Source: JANXQG01 sp037147235
GTDB lineage: Bacteria > Planctomycetota > Planctomycetia > Pirellulales > Thermoguttaceae
NCBI GenBank assembly: GCA_037147235.1
Contig: JBAWVO010000011.1
Span: 1 to 44,052 of the forward strand
Length of the DNA: 44,052 nt
Reading direction: 5' to 3'
The notes beneath the pieces were generated by a model, which was not told where the DNA came from, searched no databases, and saw only the letters and a program-made list of their open reading frames with translations. The number at the start of each line of letters is the position of its first letter. Within the stretch, counting starts at the first letter, position 1. Shown piece by piece: positions 32,257-40,601 of this stretch. The translations under genes were made by a program, and so were the position numbers.

Positions 32257-33651
32257 TTACGCGGCACGATGATCGCCATCGGCCTGCGGGCTGGCGACCA
32301 ACGGAAGGAGCAACTGAAACGTCCGATCGGTGGCTCCAAGCTGTTGGCGAACTAGGCTCGCGGCACGCTGGCCGCGGGCGGCCGCTTCGGCGGGGTTGGT
32401 AAGGCAGTTGCGGACGAAGGCCAGAAGCTGTTCGCTATCGGCCACAACCACGGCCGCATCGCGTTGCATGAGGGCGGCAACGATGTCGCGGAAGTTTCGC
32501 GTGTTTGGACCGAACGACACGGCGGCACCGTATGCGGCCGGCTCGATCATGTTCTGCCCGCCACGATTGCCGAGGCTGCCACCGACGAAGGCGACGTGAG
32601 CCGTTCCCCACCAAGCCCCTAGCTCGCCGACCACGTCGACCAAGAGCACCCTGGGACAAGGGCCGTAGCAGGTACACTCCGTGTGCCGTTCGCCCTGTAG
32701 TCGCATGTCTAGTTCAGAGCGGACGGCACACGGAGTGTGCCTGCTACTTTGTCGAGGCGCTCCGAGCAACGTGCGTCGTTGCCAGGCCACGCCGGAAGCA
32801 TCCAGCATCCGTGCAACGAAATCAAAACGTTCGGGATGCCTGGGCACAAGGATCAGTCGCAGTTGGGGCCAATCGCGGCTCAATTGCTGAAACACCTGCA
32901 AAGCCACGGACTCTTCCGGCTCCTGGGTGCTGCCGGCAAGAAAGACCACGTCGTCCGCGGCCAAGCCAGCCAATGCAGCCAGTCGCCGCGTGGCGGGGTT
33001 GTTGCGATCGGTCTGGGCACCATCGTACTTCATGGAACCGGTAACTTGGACTGATTCCGGTCTGGCCCCCAGGGCGAGGAATCGCTCGCGATAGGTTTCA
33101 TCCTGCACGGCGATTCGATCGATACTCCGGAGCAATCGTGCCATAAGCGGCCGGATGCGGCGATATCCTTCAAAGCTTCGCTGGCTCAAACGGCCGTTGA
33201 TGACTGCCGTACGCGCGCCGTGCCGCCTAGCTGCCCAAACGAGGTTCGGCCAAAGTTCCAACTCGGCCAGCACGAGTACGTCGGGCCGAACCCGCCGCAT
33301 GGCCGCATTCACGGCCCAAGTGAAATCCAACGGGCAATAAAAAATAGTCCGGCCGGCGTATTTCTTCTTGGCCAACGCCATGCCGCTCTTCGTGGTCGTG
33401 GAGATCACGCACTCCCAATCGGGCCGATCCTTCTCCAGCACACGGAGGAGCGGGGCCAGCAGGTTCACTTCTCCCACGCTCACGGCATGTAGCCAAATGC
33501 ACTTATTATTCGACGTCCGCGGCGGCGCAAGGCCGAGCAGTTTCTCGGCATAGCCCTCACGATACTTGCCCGTGCGGATAGCCGACCAAAGCAGCCAGGG
33601 CGACGCTGCCAGGAGCAGGAGTAGGTAGAAGATGTTCAGCAGATAAGGCAC
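32257..33651 (-). CDS. waaA: 3-deoxy-D-manno-octulosonic acid (Kdo) transferase
   Basis: A 464-residue GT30 glycosyltransferase that adds Kdo to lipid A, so the organism makes LPS. An N-terminal membrane anchor (YLLNIFYLLLLLAASPWLLW) is followed by WLHAVSVGEVN with the catalytic Glu. Other family blocks are VLAELELWPNLVWAARRHG, VTGSMKYDGA, FLAGSTQEPEE, LVPRHPERFD and VAFVGGSLGNRGGQNMIEPA. The GTG at 33651 has AAGGA upstream and gives the normal start; an ATG at 33720 would overlap the preceding vapC stop. Residues about 302-329 are encoded by a palindromic repeat, listed separately; without it the length is about 434, normal for the family. It lies between two convergent or co-directional genes with no other LPS gene. 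Confidence 0.93.
   Translation of the reverse strand: MPYLLNIFYLLLLLAASPWLLWSAIRTGKYREGYAEKLLGLAPPRTSNNKCIWLHAVSVGEVNLLAPLLRVLEKDRPDWECVISTTTKSGMALAKKKYAGRTIFYCPLDFTWAVNAAMRRVRPDVLVLAELELWPNLVWAARRHGARTAVINGRLSQRSFEGYRRIRPLMARLLRSIDRIAVQDETYRERFLALGARPESVQVTGSMKYDGAQTDRNNPATRRLAALAGLAADDVVFLAGSTQEPEESVALQVFQQLSRDWPQLRLILVPRHPERFDFVARMLDASGVAWQRRTLLGAPRQSSRHTPCAVRSELDMRLQGERHTECTCYGPCPRVLLVDVVGELGAWWGTAHVAFVGGSLGNRGGQNMIEPAAYGAAVSFGPNTRNFRDIVAALMQRDAAVVVADSEQLLAFVRNCLTNPAEAAARGQRAASLVRQQLGATDRTFQLLLPLVASPQADGDHRAA
32665..32747 (-). repeat. Palindromic element inserted in frame in waaA
   Basis: GTAGCAGGTACACTCCGTGTGCCGT (32665-32689, split here as GTAGCAGG and TACACTCCGTGTGCCGT) pairs with its complement at 32723-32747 at 24 of 25 positions. 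The arm is shared with the element at 24711-24813. Read as waaA codons it gives SRHTPCAVR and GERHTECTCY, joined by SELDMRLQ, a stretch absent from normal WaaA proteins. Flanking WaaA sequence (QRRTLLG before, VLLVDVVGELGA after) remains in frame. Confidence 0.8.
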
Positions 33652-33713
33652 GAGGGAATCCTTTCCCGACGGAGATGTTGTCAGACTTGCCCTATGGCTG
33701 ACATATTTCCGTT

Positions 33714-34103
33714 TTACCAAGTTTCAACAAAGAGCCCGTCAATATAAGAAAAATGCTTGTCGCGAGAGACAATTACAAAGCCGAATCGCCTCGCGATTGC
33801 AGCCAGCCACAAGTCGTTTTCTGGAATGGGTCGCCCCTTCGATCGCAAATGATATTTGATTTGTCCATATGCCGTTGCTGTCGCGGCATCAGAAACAACG
33901 AGCGTGGAACGTTCAACGAGCAATTCAATATCGGCGAGATTTTTATCGACCGTTGTCGAGTTGTAAGCACCGTAGCAAAGTTCACCCAACACAACCGTTG
34001 ACAACAGAAGGCGAGGGCTGCTCGCGACTAGCTGACGCAACGCGACGTTACGGCTCAGATACGCAATCATTGCATTCGTATCAAGTAATCGTTCACCATC
34101 CAT
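33714..34103 (-). CDS. vapC: VapC-type PIN domain ribonuclease toxin
   Basis: A 129-residue PIN protein. The acidic active-site residues are visible: Asp in LLDTNAMIAYL, Glu in VVLGELCYGA, and the pair in PENDLWLAAIA and VSRDKHFSYIDG. The pattern PIPENDLWLAAIA is characteristic of VapC endoribonucleases acting on tRNA or rRNA. The start overlaps the antitoxin gene by 11 bases, so they form an operon. The stop is 63 bases before the waaA start, in the same direction. Confidence 0.9.
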   Translation of the reverse strand: MDGERLLDTNAMIAYLSRNVALRQLVASSPRLLLSTVVLGELCYGAYNSTTVDKNLADIELLVERSTLVVSDAATATAYGQIKYHLRSKGRPIPENDLWLAAIARRFGFVIVSRDKHFSYIDGLFVETW

Positions 34104-34317
34104 CTAAATCAACCTTTTCGCAACCTTCCTCAATGGCTCGAATCATTTCTTCAGCGGCAACCAGATCGAGTGTACCCCATAACGCGAGAAAATCCTTCTT
34201 GCCCTTCCCTGCTTCGCTGACTAAAGTGCTGGTATAGTCAAGAACCTGTTGCTGCAGCGGTGGCGAAAGCAATTCGACCTTCTTCAGTAGTTCCGAACGA
34301 ACATATTCGTCGATCAT
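34093..34317 (-). CDS. Antitoxin partner of VapC
   Basis: A 74-residue, mainly helical and acidic protein: MIDEYVRSELLKKVELLSPP, LQQQVLDYTSTLVSEAG, KGKKDFLALWGTLDLVAAEE. The LLxxxxLLSPPLQQQVLDY pattern and the F-x-x-x-W-G-T segment are those of DUF2281-like antitoxins linked to PIN toxins. GAGGGGG lies before the ATG at 34317, only 41 bases after the secA stop, so the pair might be read through from secA as well as from its own promoter. Autorepression is likely, but no operator is evident. Confidence 0.78.
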   Translation of the reverse strand: MIDEYVRSELLKKVELLSPPLQQQVLDYTSTLVSEAGKGKKDFLALWGTLDLVAAEEMIRAIEEGCEKVDLDGW

Positions 34318-34358
34318 TTTTTGCCCCCTCGGGTATCCTCTCGCAGTCTTCCTCAATA

Positions 34359-37300
34359 CTAGCTTTTCCGCATGTGGCAATTCTTGAATTTCTTTCCACT
34401 GCCGCACGGGCAGGGATCATTGCGGCCAACCCGTTGGTCCCGGTTCCGGATCGGCTTGGGCTTGCCGTCGTTCTGCGTGCCTTCGATGGCCGACTGCTGC
34501 TCGTCACCGATGTCGCTGGGCGGAGGGGCATCGTGCCGTGCCTCGGCCCCGGTCCATGTGGAGCCAACAAAACTCTCGTCGAGCTGCTCCATGCGGAAGA
34601 TCAGATCGGTCGTCCGCTCACCGACCGTGTCCCACATCTGCTCGAACGTCTTCATGCCCTCTCGCTTGTATTCCACCTTGGGATCAACCTGGGCGTAACC
34701 GCGAAGACCGACGCTGTTGCGCAAGTGGTCCATCACCAGGAGGTGATCTTTCCAGGCGGAGTCGAGCAAATTGAGGAGCAGGGCACGCTCCAGCTTCTGC
34801 ATCTCGGGTCGGTACTTGGCCTCCACGGCCGAGGCCATGAAGTTCTTGAGAACCTCCGGGTTCAGCCGCGTCATCGCCTCGGGGGAGAGCGGGTAGTTGA
34901 GGTCCTGACTGAGCCAATCGGAAAGGCTCTTCAGCCGCCCATCTTCCAAAGCCGCATGCAACACCTTGGACGACAACGTCTGGTCGTCAAAGACCTGCTT
35001 CAATCGCGTCGCGACTTCGCCCTGCGGATCGACGCTCTTCTCGGCAAAGCGGCGGCTGTGCTCGATCAGCAAGGCGCGAATCTCATCGCGCTGCCGATTC
35101 TTCAAATCTTCCAGATCAAGGTGTACGTCGAACCGCTTTCGTGCCCATTCGACCAGGCCTTCGCGGTCGTAACGCTTGTGGCCGCCGGCATCGCGGTTCG
35201 TGAAGTGCGAAAGGCCGGCCATCACCGGATACTCGATCTCTTTCTCGCGATAGGCGGCCTCGGCCTTCTCATAGACAAGTTTCTTGAACTCTTCCAGCGG
35301 CAGATCCCGGACGGAATCGACCGATAATTCGATGCCAAATTTATTCTTCACCCAGGCGCAGGCCGCGCGGATGCCATAATCAGCCTCCAAGAACTCGCGG
35401 CCGGCCGCGAGATCGACCTTGGCGATCGCTGCCGTGGCCTTCTCCAAAAGAAACGTATCGAGTTGTTCGCGGCCCACCTGCTTCAGTTCGCGGTCGCGGA
35501 TACCGATGTGCCAGCGCGTGTTGGCAAACTTGGCCAGGGCCTCCCAGTTCCAATCGCTCTGGTCTTCGGCGTCGGTGGGAACATTCTCTTCCAGGGCGTC
35601 CATGATATGCCCCTCGGCCTTCCGCTCGGCCTGGGCCAACGCATAACGCTGGGCATCCTGGAAATCGAGACCACGAAAGTCGCGGGCGTCGAACTCCACG
35701 GAAAACTCCTTGCCCGCCCATGTGGCGAAAGTTTCCGTACCGTAATCGCGGGCCAGGAACTGATTCAATCGGCCGTTAACCTGCTGGCGGATCATGTCCA
35801 GCATGAGTTGCTTGCCGTTGCCGCCTTCCAGGATCCTCTGCCGATAGCCGTAGATCCGCTTGCGCTGCTCGTCCATGACCTCATCGTATTCCAACAGATT
35901 CTTGCGGACTTCAAAGTTCCGCTCTTCAACCTTCTTCTGGGCACCCTCGATACGGCGGGAGACCATGCGGCTTTCGATCGCTTCACCATCCTGCATGCCC
36001 AGCCGAGTGAGCCAGTTCTTGACCCACTCGCCGCCAAATTTCCGCATCAGGTCGTCTTCCAGCGAGAGATAGAAACGGCTGCTGCCGGAATCGCCCTGTC
36101 GGCCGCAACGCCCGCGGAGTTGGAGGTCGATACGGCGGGCTTCGTGGCGCTCGCTACCCAACACATGCAACCCGCCCAACGCGGCCACTTCACGGCCTTC
36201 GGCCTTCATCTGTTCTCGCTGTTCAATCTCGTGGACGAGCGCATCCATTTCCTCAGGCGGAACGTCCAGTTTTGTCAGATATTTCGTCTGGAGCTGGGCC
36301 CATGCCATGGCCTCGGGATTGCCGCCGAGGATGATGTCGGTACCGCGGCCGGCCATGTTCGTGGCGATGGTCACGGCCCCTTTGCGCCCGGCCTGAGCGA
36401 TGATTTCGGCCTCGCGCTGGTGATGCTTGGCATTCAGCACCTCATGCTTTACGCCACGCTGTTCGAGCATCCGCGAGATCATTTCGCTGCGCTCGATGGA
36501 GACGGTGCCCACGAGGATCGGCCTGCCCGCCCGTTCAATGCTGCGCGTTTGAGTACGGCGAAGGGTTTGCTTCTGACGCGTCTCATGGTCCTGAAACTCG
36601 ATCGCGTCGTCCGCCTCGCCGAGGATCTTGCCCAGCAACTCGTCTCCTTTTTCGGGGACGATGATGTCCCACTTGTTCATCCGCTCGATTTCGTCGGCGA
36701 TGGCATTGTACTTCTCCTCCTCGCTGCGGTAGATCACGTCCGGATGGTTCAGCCGCTTCATTTTGCGATTGGTGGGCATCGCAATCACGTCCAGCTTGTA
36801 AACCTTCCAGAACTCGTTGGCCTCGGTCATGGCCGTACCGGTCATGCCGCAGATTCTCTTGTAGAGCTTGAAGAAGTTCTGTAGCGTGATCGTGGCCAGA
36901 GTCTGGTATTCTTCCTTGATGCGGACGCCTTCCTTGGCCTCGACCGCCTGATGCAGACCGTCGCTCCAATTACGGCCCGGCATGAGACGGCCGGTGAACT
37001 CATCGACGATGACCACCTCGCCTTCCTTGCTGACGATGTAGTTCACGTCGCGCTTGTAGAGGTGGTGGGCCTTCAAGCTGTTGTCGATCAGGTGCGGCCA
37101 CTCCATGTTGCCGGCCGTGTAGAAGCTTTCGACGCCCGCCAATTGTTCGGCCGCGCGAACGCCGTCGTCGGTGAGGTGGGCCGTGTGTTCCTTCTCATTG
37201 ACCTCAAAGTGCGCAACCTTCTTCAACTGCCGCGCGATGCGATCGGCCTTGGCATAGCGGGTCACGTCATCGTGGGCCGGACCGGAGATAATCAGCGGCG

Positions 37301-38051
37301 TGCGGGCCTCATCAATGAGGATATTGTCGACCTCGTCGACAATCGCAAAGTTCAACGCCCCCTGCACCTGCTGCAAGTGCTTGTCGAATCGGTCGTCGTC
37401 GCGAGCCGCGTTCCGCATGTTGTCGCGGAGGTAGTCGAAGCCGAACTCGTTGTTCGTGCCGTAGGTGATGTCACATGCGTAGGCTTTCTGCCGCTCGGCC
37501 GCTTCCATCTGACTCTGAATCGCGTTGACCGTCAGACCGAGCGACATGTAAAGCGGTCCCATCCATTCCATGTCGCGGCGGGCGAGATAGTCGTTCACCG
37601 TGACGACATGCACGCCCTTGCCTTCCAGGGCGTTGAGGTAAGCGGCCAGCGTGGCCACGAGCGTCTTGCCTTCGCCGGTGACCATTTCCGCAATGTTTCC
37701 GCGGTGCAGGACCATGCCGCCCATCAACTGGACGTCGAAGTGCCGCATGCCCAAGTTGCGGCGCCCCGCCTCACGGCAGACGGCAAACGCCTCGACCAGC
37801 AGATCGTCCAGCGTTTCCCCACCGGCCAGACGTTTGCGGAACTTGGCCGTCTGCTCCTTCAGCTCGGCATCGGTCATCGCCTGGTATTTTGGCTCCAGGG
37901 CACCGATGGCGTCAACCGTCGGTTGCATCTTCTTGATGTATCGAGCGTTCGACGAACCGAACAAGCTCGTCAGCGATCGCTCGACTGCACGGCTTATTCC
38001 GCCGAAGATATCGCCTAGTGCGTCCCAAATTTGCGACAGTACTTCTTCCAT
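34359..38051 (-). CDS. secA: Preprotein translocase ATPase SecA
   Basis: A 1230-residue SecA, longer than the roughly 900 residues of E. coli SecA but typical of planctomycete forms. The ATPase motor has Walker A in AEMVTGEGKTLVATLAAYLN (GEGKT at 126-130), VDEVDNILIDEARTPLIISG as the DEAD-like box, and GRGTDIILGGNPEA. MTGTAMTEANEFWKVYKLD, the preprotein-binding region, the helical wing and scaffold follow. Extra helical sequence after the motor lengthens the protein. The C-terminus RNDPCPCGSGKKFKNCHMRK is the zinc-binding SecB/ribosome module (C-x-C-x8-C-H). AGGGAG precedes the ATG. It drives post-translational export of unfolded proteins, such as the many Sec-type signal peptides seen in this window. 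Confidence 0.97.
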   Translation of the reverse strand: MEEVLSQIWDALGDIFGGISRAVERSLTSLFGSSNARYIKKMQPTVDAIGALEPKYQAMTDAELKEQTAKFRKRLAGGETLDDLLVEAFAVCREAGRRNLGMRHFDVQLMGGMVLHRGNIAEMVTGEGKTLVATLAAYLNALEGKGVHVVTVNDYLARRDMEWMGPLYMSLGLTVNAIQSQMEAAERQKAYACDITYGTNNEFGFDYLRDNMRNAARDDDRFDKHLQQVQGALNFAIVDEVDNILIDEARTPLIISGPAHDDVTRYAKADRIARQLKKVAHFEVNEKEHTAHLTDDGVRAAEQLAGVESFYTAGNMEWPHLIDNSLKAHHLYKRDVNYIVSKEGEVVIVDEFTGRLMPGRNWSDGLHQAVEAKEGVRIKEEYQTLATITLQNFFKLYKRICGMTGTAMTEANEFWKVYKLDVIAMPTNRKMKRLNHPDVIYRSEEEKYNAIADEIERMNKWDIIVPEKGDELLGKILGEADDAIEFQDHETRQKQTLRRTQTRSIERAGRPILVGTVSIERSEMISRMLEQRGVKHEVLNAKHHQREAEIIAQAGRKGAVTIATNMAGRGTDIILGGNPEAMAWAQLQTKYLTKLDVPPEEMDALVHEIEQREQMKAEGREVAALGGLHVLGSERHEARRIDLQLRGRCGRQGDSGSSRFYLSLEDDLMRKFGGEWVKNWLTRLGMQDGEAIESRMVSRRIEGAQKKVEERNFEVRKNLLEYDEVMDEQRKRIYGYRQRILEGGNGKQLMLDMIRQQVNGRLNQFLARDYGTETFATWAGKEFSVEFDARDFRGLDFQDAQRYALAQAERKAEGHIMDALEENVPTDAEDQSDWNWEALAKFANTRWHIGIRDRELKQVGREQLDTFLLEKATAAIAKVDLAAGREFLEADYGIRAACAWVKNKFGIELSVDSVRDLPLEEFKKLVYEKAEAAYREKEIEYPVMAGLSHFTNRDAGGHKRYDREGLVEWARKRFDVHLDLEDLKNRQRDEIRALLIEHSRRFAEKSVDPQGEVATRLKQVFDDQTLSSKVLHAALEDGRLKSLSDWLSQDLNYPLSPEAMTRLNPEVLKNFMASAVEAKYRPEMQKLERALLLNLLDSAWKDHLLVMDHLRNSVGLRGYAQVDPKVEYKREGMKTFEQMWDTVGERTTDLIFRMEQLDESFVGSTWTGAEARHDAPPPSDIGDEQQSAIEGTQNDGKPKPIRNRDQRVGRNDPCPCGSGKKFKNCHMRKS

Positions 38052-38107
38052 AATCTCCCTGACCTGCCCATTAGCACAAGTGATGCCAATGTGGCAATTT
38101 ACCCATT

Positions 38108-38137
38108 ATTATACGGGGGGTCAAGAACGATTGAAAA
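38108..38137 (-). promoter_or_regulatory. Probable secA promoter
   Basis: On the minus strand TATAAT (38113 to 38108) is perfect. TTTTCA (38137 to 38132) lies 18 bases upstream and matches four of six -35 positions. The predicted transcript would start about 50 bases before the secA ATG. A TTGACC nearer the -10 is only five bases away and cannot serve as -35. Confidence 0.5.
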
Positions 38138-38162
38138 GGGATGGCAACCGCATAAACTCCCT

Positions 38163-38219
38163 CCGTGGAACGGAATTCATTCCGTTTTTCCCTTTGTGGG
38201 ACGGAATTCATCCGTTTTT
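38163..38219 (+). repeat. CGGAAT-type palindrome pair
   Basis: AACGGAATTCATTCCGTT (about 38169-38186) is followed by a second imperfect unit, GACGGAATTCATCCGTTTTT (38200-38219). The first matches the palindrome at 29173-29192 in inverted orientation. Both end in T-runs on the plus strand, but no plus-strand gene precedes them, so a terminator role is doubtful. They lie upstream of the secA promoter. Confidence 0.5.
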
Positions 38220-38326
38220 CTTCGCAGGCACCACCGACAGAAGTCGCAAACCATAGGCATTAACCTAAATTATTAAATAGTATAGGTTTGCGCACAATTT
38301 GCCATGGATGGAAACATGGTGGATTG

Positions 38327-39328
38327 TTACACTTTCTTGCCTTCCACCACGGAATTCATCCAGGCGTCCTTGACCAGCAGTTTCGCATCGCGGAATCCGC
38401 TGGCCTGAAGGTCTTCACGGTATTCGTTCATCGTGAACGTCTTGCCGCCGGCCGTGGCGACGAGCATGTTGATGGCGAAGAGGGCACCTTCCGGCGGCTC
38501 GATGCGATTGGGTTCCATCACGATGTCGCGAATCATAATCCGCCCGTCGGGCAGCAATGCCTCGCGGACCTTCGCGAACAGCTCGCGGTTGTCCTCGCGG
38601 GCATGCTGATGGACGATCGCACTGACCCAGGCGAGATCGGCCCCCGAAGGGAGTGGATCGTCGTAGAAATCGCCCGCCACAAGATCGACGCGGTCACGGA
38701 AGCCACTCTGGGCGATTCGCTCCCGGGCCTGCTCGATCGCGTCGGGCAGATCGAAGATGGTCGCGCGCGAGCCTGGCACGGCGCGGAGAAAAGCGAGCGT
38801 CCAGGTGCCGGAGGCCCCACCGACATCGAGCAGGTGATTGAACTTTGGCGGACCGAGCCGTGCCACAAGATCGTCGGCAATCGGTCCAGAGATGCTGTGC
38901 ATGGCGGCGATGAAGGCGGCGCGATCGGCATCGGCCCCGCGGATACTCGCCTGCCGCATGGCCGGTTCGCCGCTGCGGACGGTCCACGCCAACTGCGACC
39001 ACATGCGGATCAGAGTCATCTGGTGCAGCACCATCGGCAGGGCGGTGCCGGGGGCGTTTTCGGTCAGCCAGGGCCGCAAGTCGGCCGGCACGCAATAGTT
39101 CTCGACCTGCTTGTCCAAGAGGCCCAAGGCGGCCAGTGCGTCCAGCAGGATCGTCGTCGCCCGTAGGTTCGAGCCGAGGCGGATGGCGATTGGCTCGGCC
39201 GGCAGGGAGTCGTCGCCCAGGAGCGTGAAGAGGTTCAGTTCGGCGGCCGCCCCGAGCACGGCCAGAAAGCGGTAACCGCCGGCCATTTGCATAATTTGTT
39301 CGCGATCAAGCTTTTTGCTGGTTGCCAT
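38327..39328 (-). CDS. SAM-dependent O-methyltransferase (Methyltransf_2 family)
   Basis: A 333-residue protein of the plant-COMT/acetylserotonin-methyltransferase-like family. The N-terminal winged-helix dimerisation domain runs to about 95 (FLAVLGAAAELNLFTLLG). The Rossmann-like catalytic domain has SAM motif I in FNHLLDVGGASGTWTLAFLR, the motif-II region TIFDLPDAIEQAR, VDLVAGDFYDDPLP, and a His in AIVHQHAREDNRELF at the position of the catalytic base. FTMNEYREDLQASGFRDAK closes the domain. AGAGGA precedes the ATG. Relatives methylate small phenolic or polyketide substrates; no biosynthetic cluster surrounds it, so the substrate is unknown. Confidence 0.9.
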   Translation of the reverse strand: MATSKKLDREQIMQMAGGYRFLAVLGAAAELNLFTLLGDDSLPAEPIAIRLGSNLRATTILLDALAALGLLDKQVENYCVPADLRPWLTENAPGTALPMVLHQMTLIRMWSQLAWTVRSGEPAMRQASIRGADADRAAFIAAMHSISGPIADDLVARLGPPKFNHLLDVGGASGTWTLAFLRAVPGSRATIFDLPDAIEQARERIAQSGFRDRVDLVAGDFYDDPLPSGADLAWVSAIVHQHAREDNRELFAKVREALLPDGRIMIRDIVMEPNRIEPPEGALFAINMLVATAGGKTFTMNEYREDLQASGFRDAKLLVKDAWMNSVVEGKKV

Positions 39329-39359
39329 AGCAGTTCCTCTGGGGGTGTGATGTAATTAC

Positions 39360-39390
39360 GTAGGGTGAGGCGAGTGAAACGAGCCTCACC
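39360..39390 (+). repeat. GTAGGGTGAGG palindrome
   Basis: GTAGGGTGAGGCGAGTGAAA is followed by CGAGCCTCACC. GGTGAGGC (39364-39371) pairs perfectly with GCCTCACC (39383-39390). It is a short copy of the family at 11495-11578, in the 130-base region between the methyltransferase and the first transglutaminase gene. Confidence 0.6.
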
Positions 39391-39460
39391 TTATGTCTCA
39401 TTTTACAAAATTCGTAAAGTAGAATACAGGGAGGCGTTTTCTGCTTTCCAGGATCGTAAC

Positions 39461-40444
39461 ATGCGCATCAGTCCGATTATCGCTGCTTTCATCGTGTCGC
39501 TGGGATTTATTCTAGCCGCGCGAGCCGAGGACGACCATCAGGCCGAGAAACCGGCTGCGGACCGCGGTCCCAAGCTGGGCGAGCCGGACGTACAGAAATG
39601 GAGAATCGGCATGATTGTGTCGGCCACCGGCGGACCCGTAGGGCGTTTGACTGGCACGACTACCGTGCCGATGGACTGGCCGGAGCAAAGCGTCAAGCTC
39701 GTCGGCCAGGATCTCTCGCCCGGCGTGACCGTGAGCTACAAGTCTTTCGGCACGGCACGGCAGATGATCGTGGGCATACCACGTGTGGCCGACGGCAAGG
39801 AGGTCCATGCGATCCTCACCCTGGCGATCAAGCGGCACACGCTACTGCCGCCGGACGAAACCGATCTGTATGTCGTACCCGACGCCAAGAAGCTGCCGCC
39901 TGACTTCAAGCAATACCTGAGTCCCAGTCCGCTGATCGAAAGCAATCACGCGCGGATTAAGGCCCTCGCCAAGCAACTCGGCGAGGGCCATACCAAGGCC
40001 TGGCCCCATGTCCGCACGATCTACGATTGGGTCCGCAAGACGATCCAGTATCAAAAGGACGCACCGCTCACCGGTTGCATCGAAGCTATTGAACAAGGCA
40101 GCGGCGACTGCAACCAGTTGACTTCGACGTTCATCGCCGTCTGCCGGGCAAGCGGCATTCCAGCCCGCACGGTCCAGATCCCAGGACACTGCTATCCGGA
40201 GTTTTATCTGGAGGATGACCAAGGGCAGGGGCATTGGTTCCCGGCCGAGGCATCGGGCACCGAGGCATTTGGCGGCATCCTCACGCATACGCCGATCTTG
40301 CAGAAGGGGGACGCTTTTCGCATTTCCATACCCGGAACAAAGACGGAGACGTTCCGTCTTCTCCCCTCGAATCTGACCAGCCCGAACAAAAAGTTTGTTG
40401 GCCAGCCGAAGTTGAAATTGGTATGCGAACCGGTAGATGACTGA
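39461..40444 (+). CDS. Exported transglutaminase-like protein, catalytic triad present
   Basis: A 327-residue protein with a signal peptide (IAAFIVSLGFILAARAED). The N-terminal part is a beta domain with the motif TGGPVGRLTGTTTVPMDWPEQ. The C-terminal part is a transglutaminase-like cysteine protease fold with Cys217 in GSGDCNQLTSTFIAVCRASG, His243 in PGHCYPEFYL and Glu263 in GHWFPAEAS at the usual Asp position. It is probably a periplasmic peptidase or cross-linking enzyme; the substrate is unknown. AGGA precedes the ATG at 39461; codons upstream of it lie in a repeat. A close paralogue follows after a 157-base repeat-filled gap. Confidence 0.85.
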   Translation: MRISPIIAAFIVSLGFILAARAEDDHQAEKPAADRGPKLGEPDVQKWRIGMIVSATGGPVGRLTGTTTVPMDWPEQSVKLVGQDLSPGVTVSYKSFGTARQMIVGIPRVADGKEVHAILTLAIKRHTLLPPDETDLYVVPDAKKLPPDFKQYLSPSPLIESNHARIKALAKQLGEGHTKAWPHVRTIYDWVRKTIQYQKDAPLTGCIEAIEQGSGDCNQLTSTFIAVCRASGIPARTVQIPGHCYPEFYLEDDQGQGHWFPAEASGTEAFGGILTHTPILQKGDAFRISIPGTKTETFRLLPSNLTSPNKKFVGQPKLKLVCEPVDD

Positions 40445-40445
40445 G

Positions 40446-40575
40446 AAAATAAATACGAAATACGAATATCGAAATACGAAACAATCTCAAATATCAAATG
40501 CGAAAAAAACCTTGGTTGTTCGTGCTTTGAATTTCTTTCGTCATTCGTCATTCGTCATTCGTCATTCGTCATTCC
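40446..40575 (+). repeat. Heptamer arrays between the transglutaminase paralogues
   Basis: The left part is imperfect ATACGAA-type units (AAATACGAAATACGAATATC). The right part (about 40538-40575) is five copies of CGTCATT. The pair has the polarity of the arrays at 7691-8208, but only about 40 bases without a reading frame lie between them, as if the gene-bearing core were missing. Confidence 0.65.
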
Positions 40576-40601
40576 CTCGAACCACTTACCACTTACTTAC
40601 C

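Noticed and set aside
33652..33720. ATG at 33720 as the start of waaA
   Set aside because: It overlaps the vapC stop and lacks a ribosome site; the GTG at 33651 has AAGGA and begins the membrane anchor normally.
34260..38018. Long plus-strand frames opposite secA
   Set aside because: All three (34260-35327, 35463-36884, 36951-38018) mirror secA codons; secA motifs are complete on the other strand.
38114..38124. TTGACC near the secA TATAAT as a -35 box
   Set aside because: Only five bases separate the two, which is too short for sigma-70.
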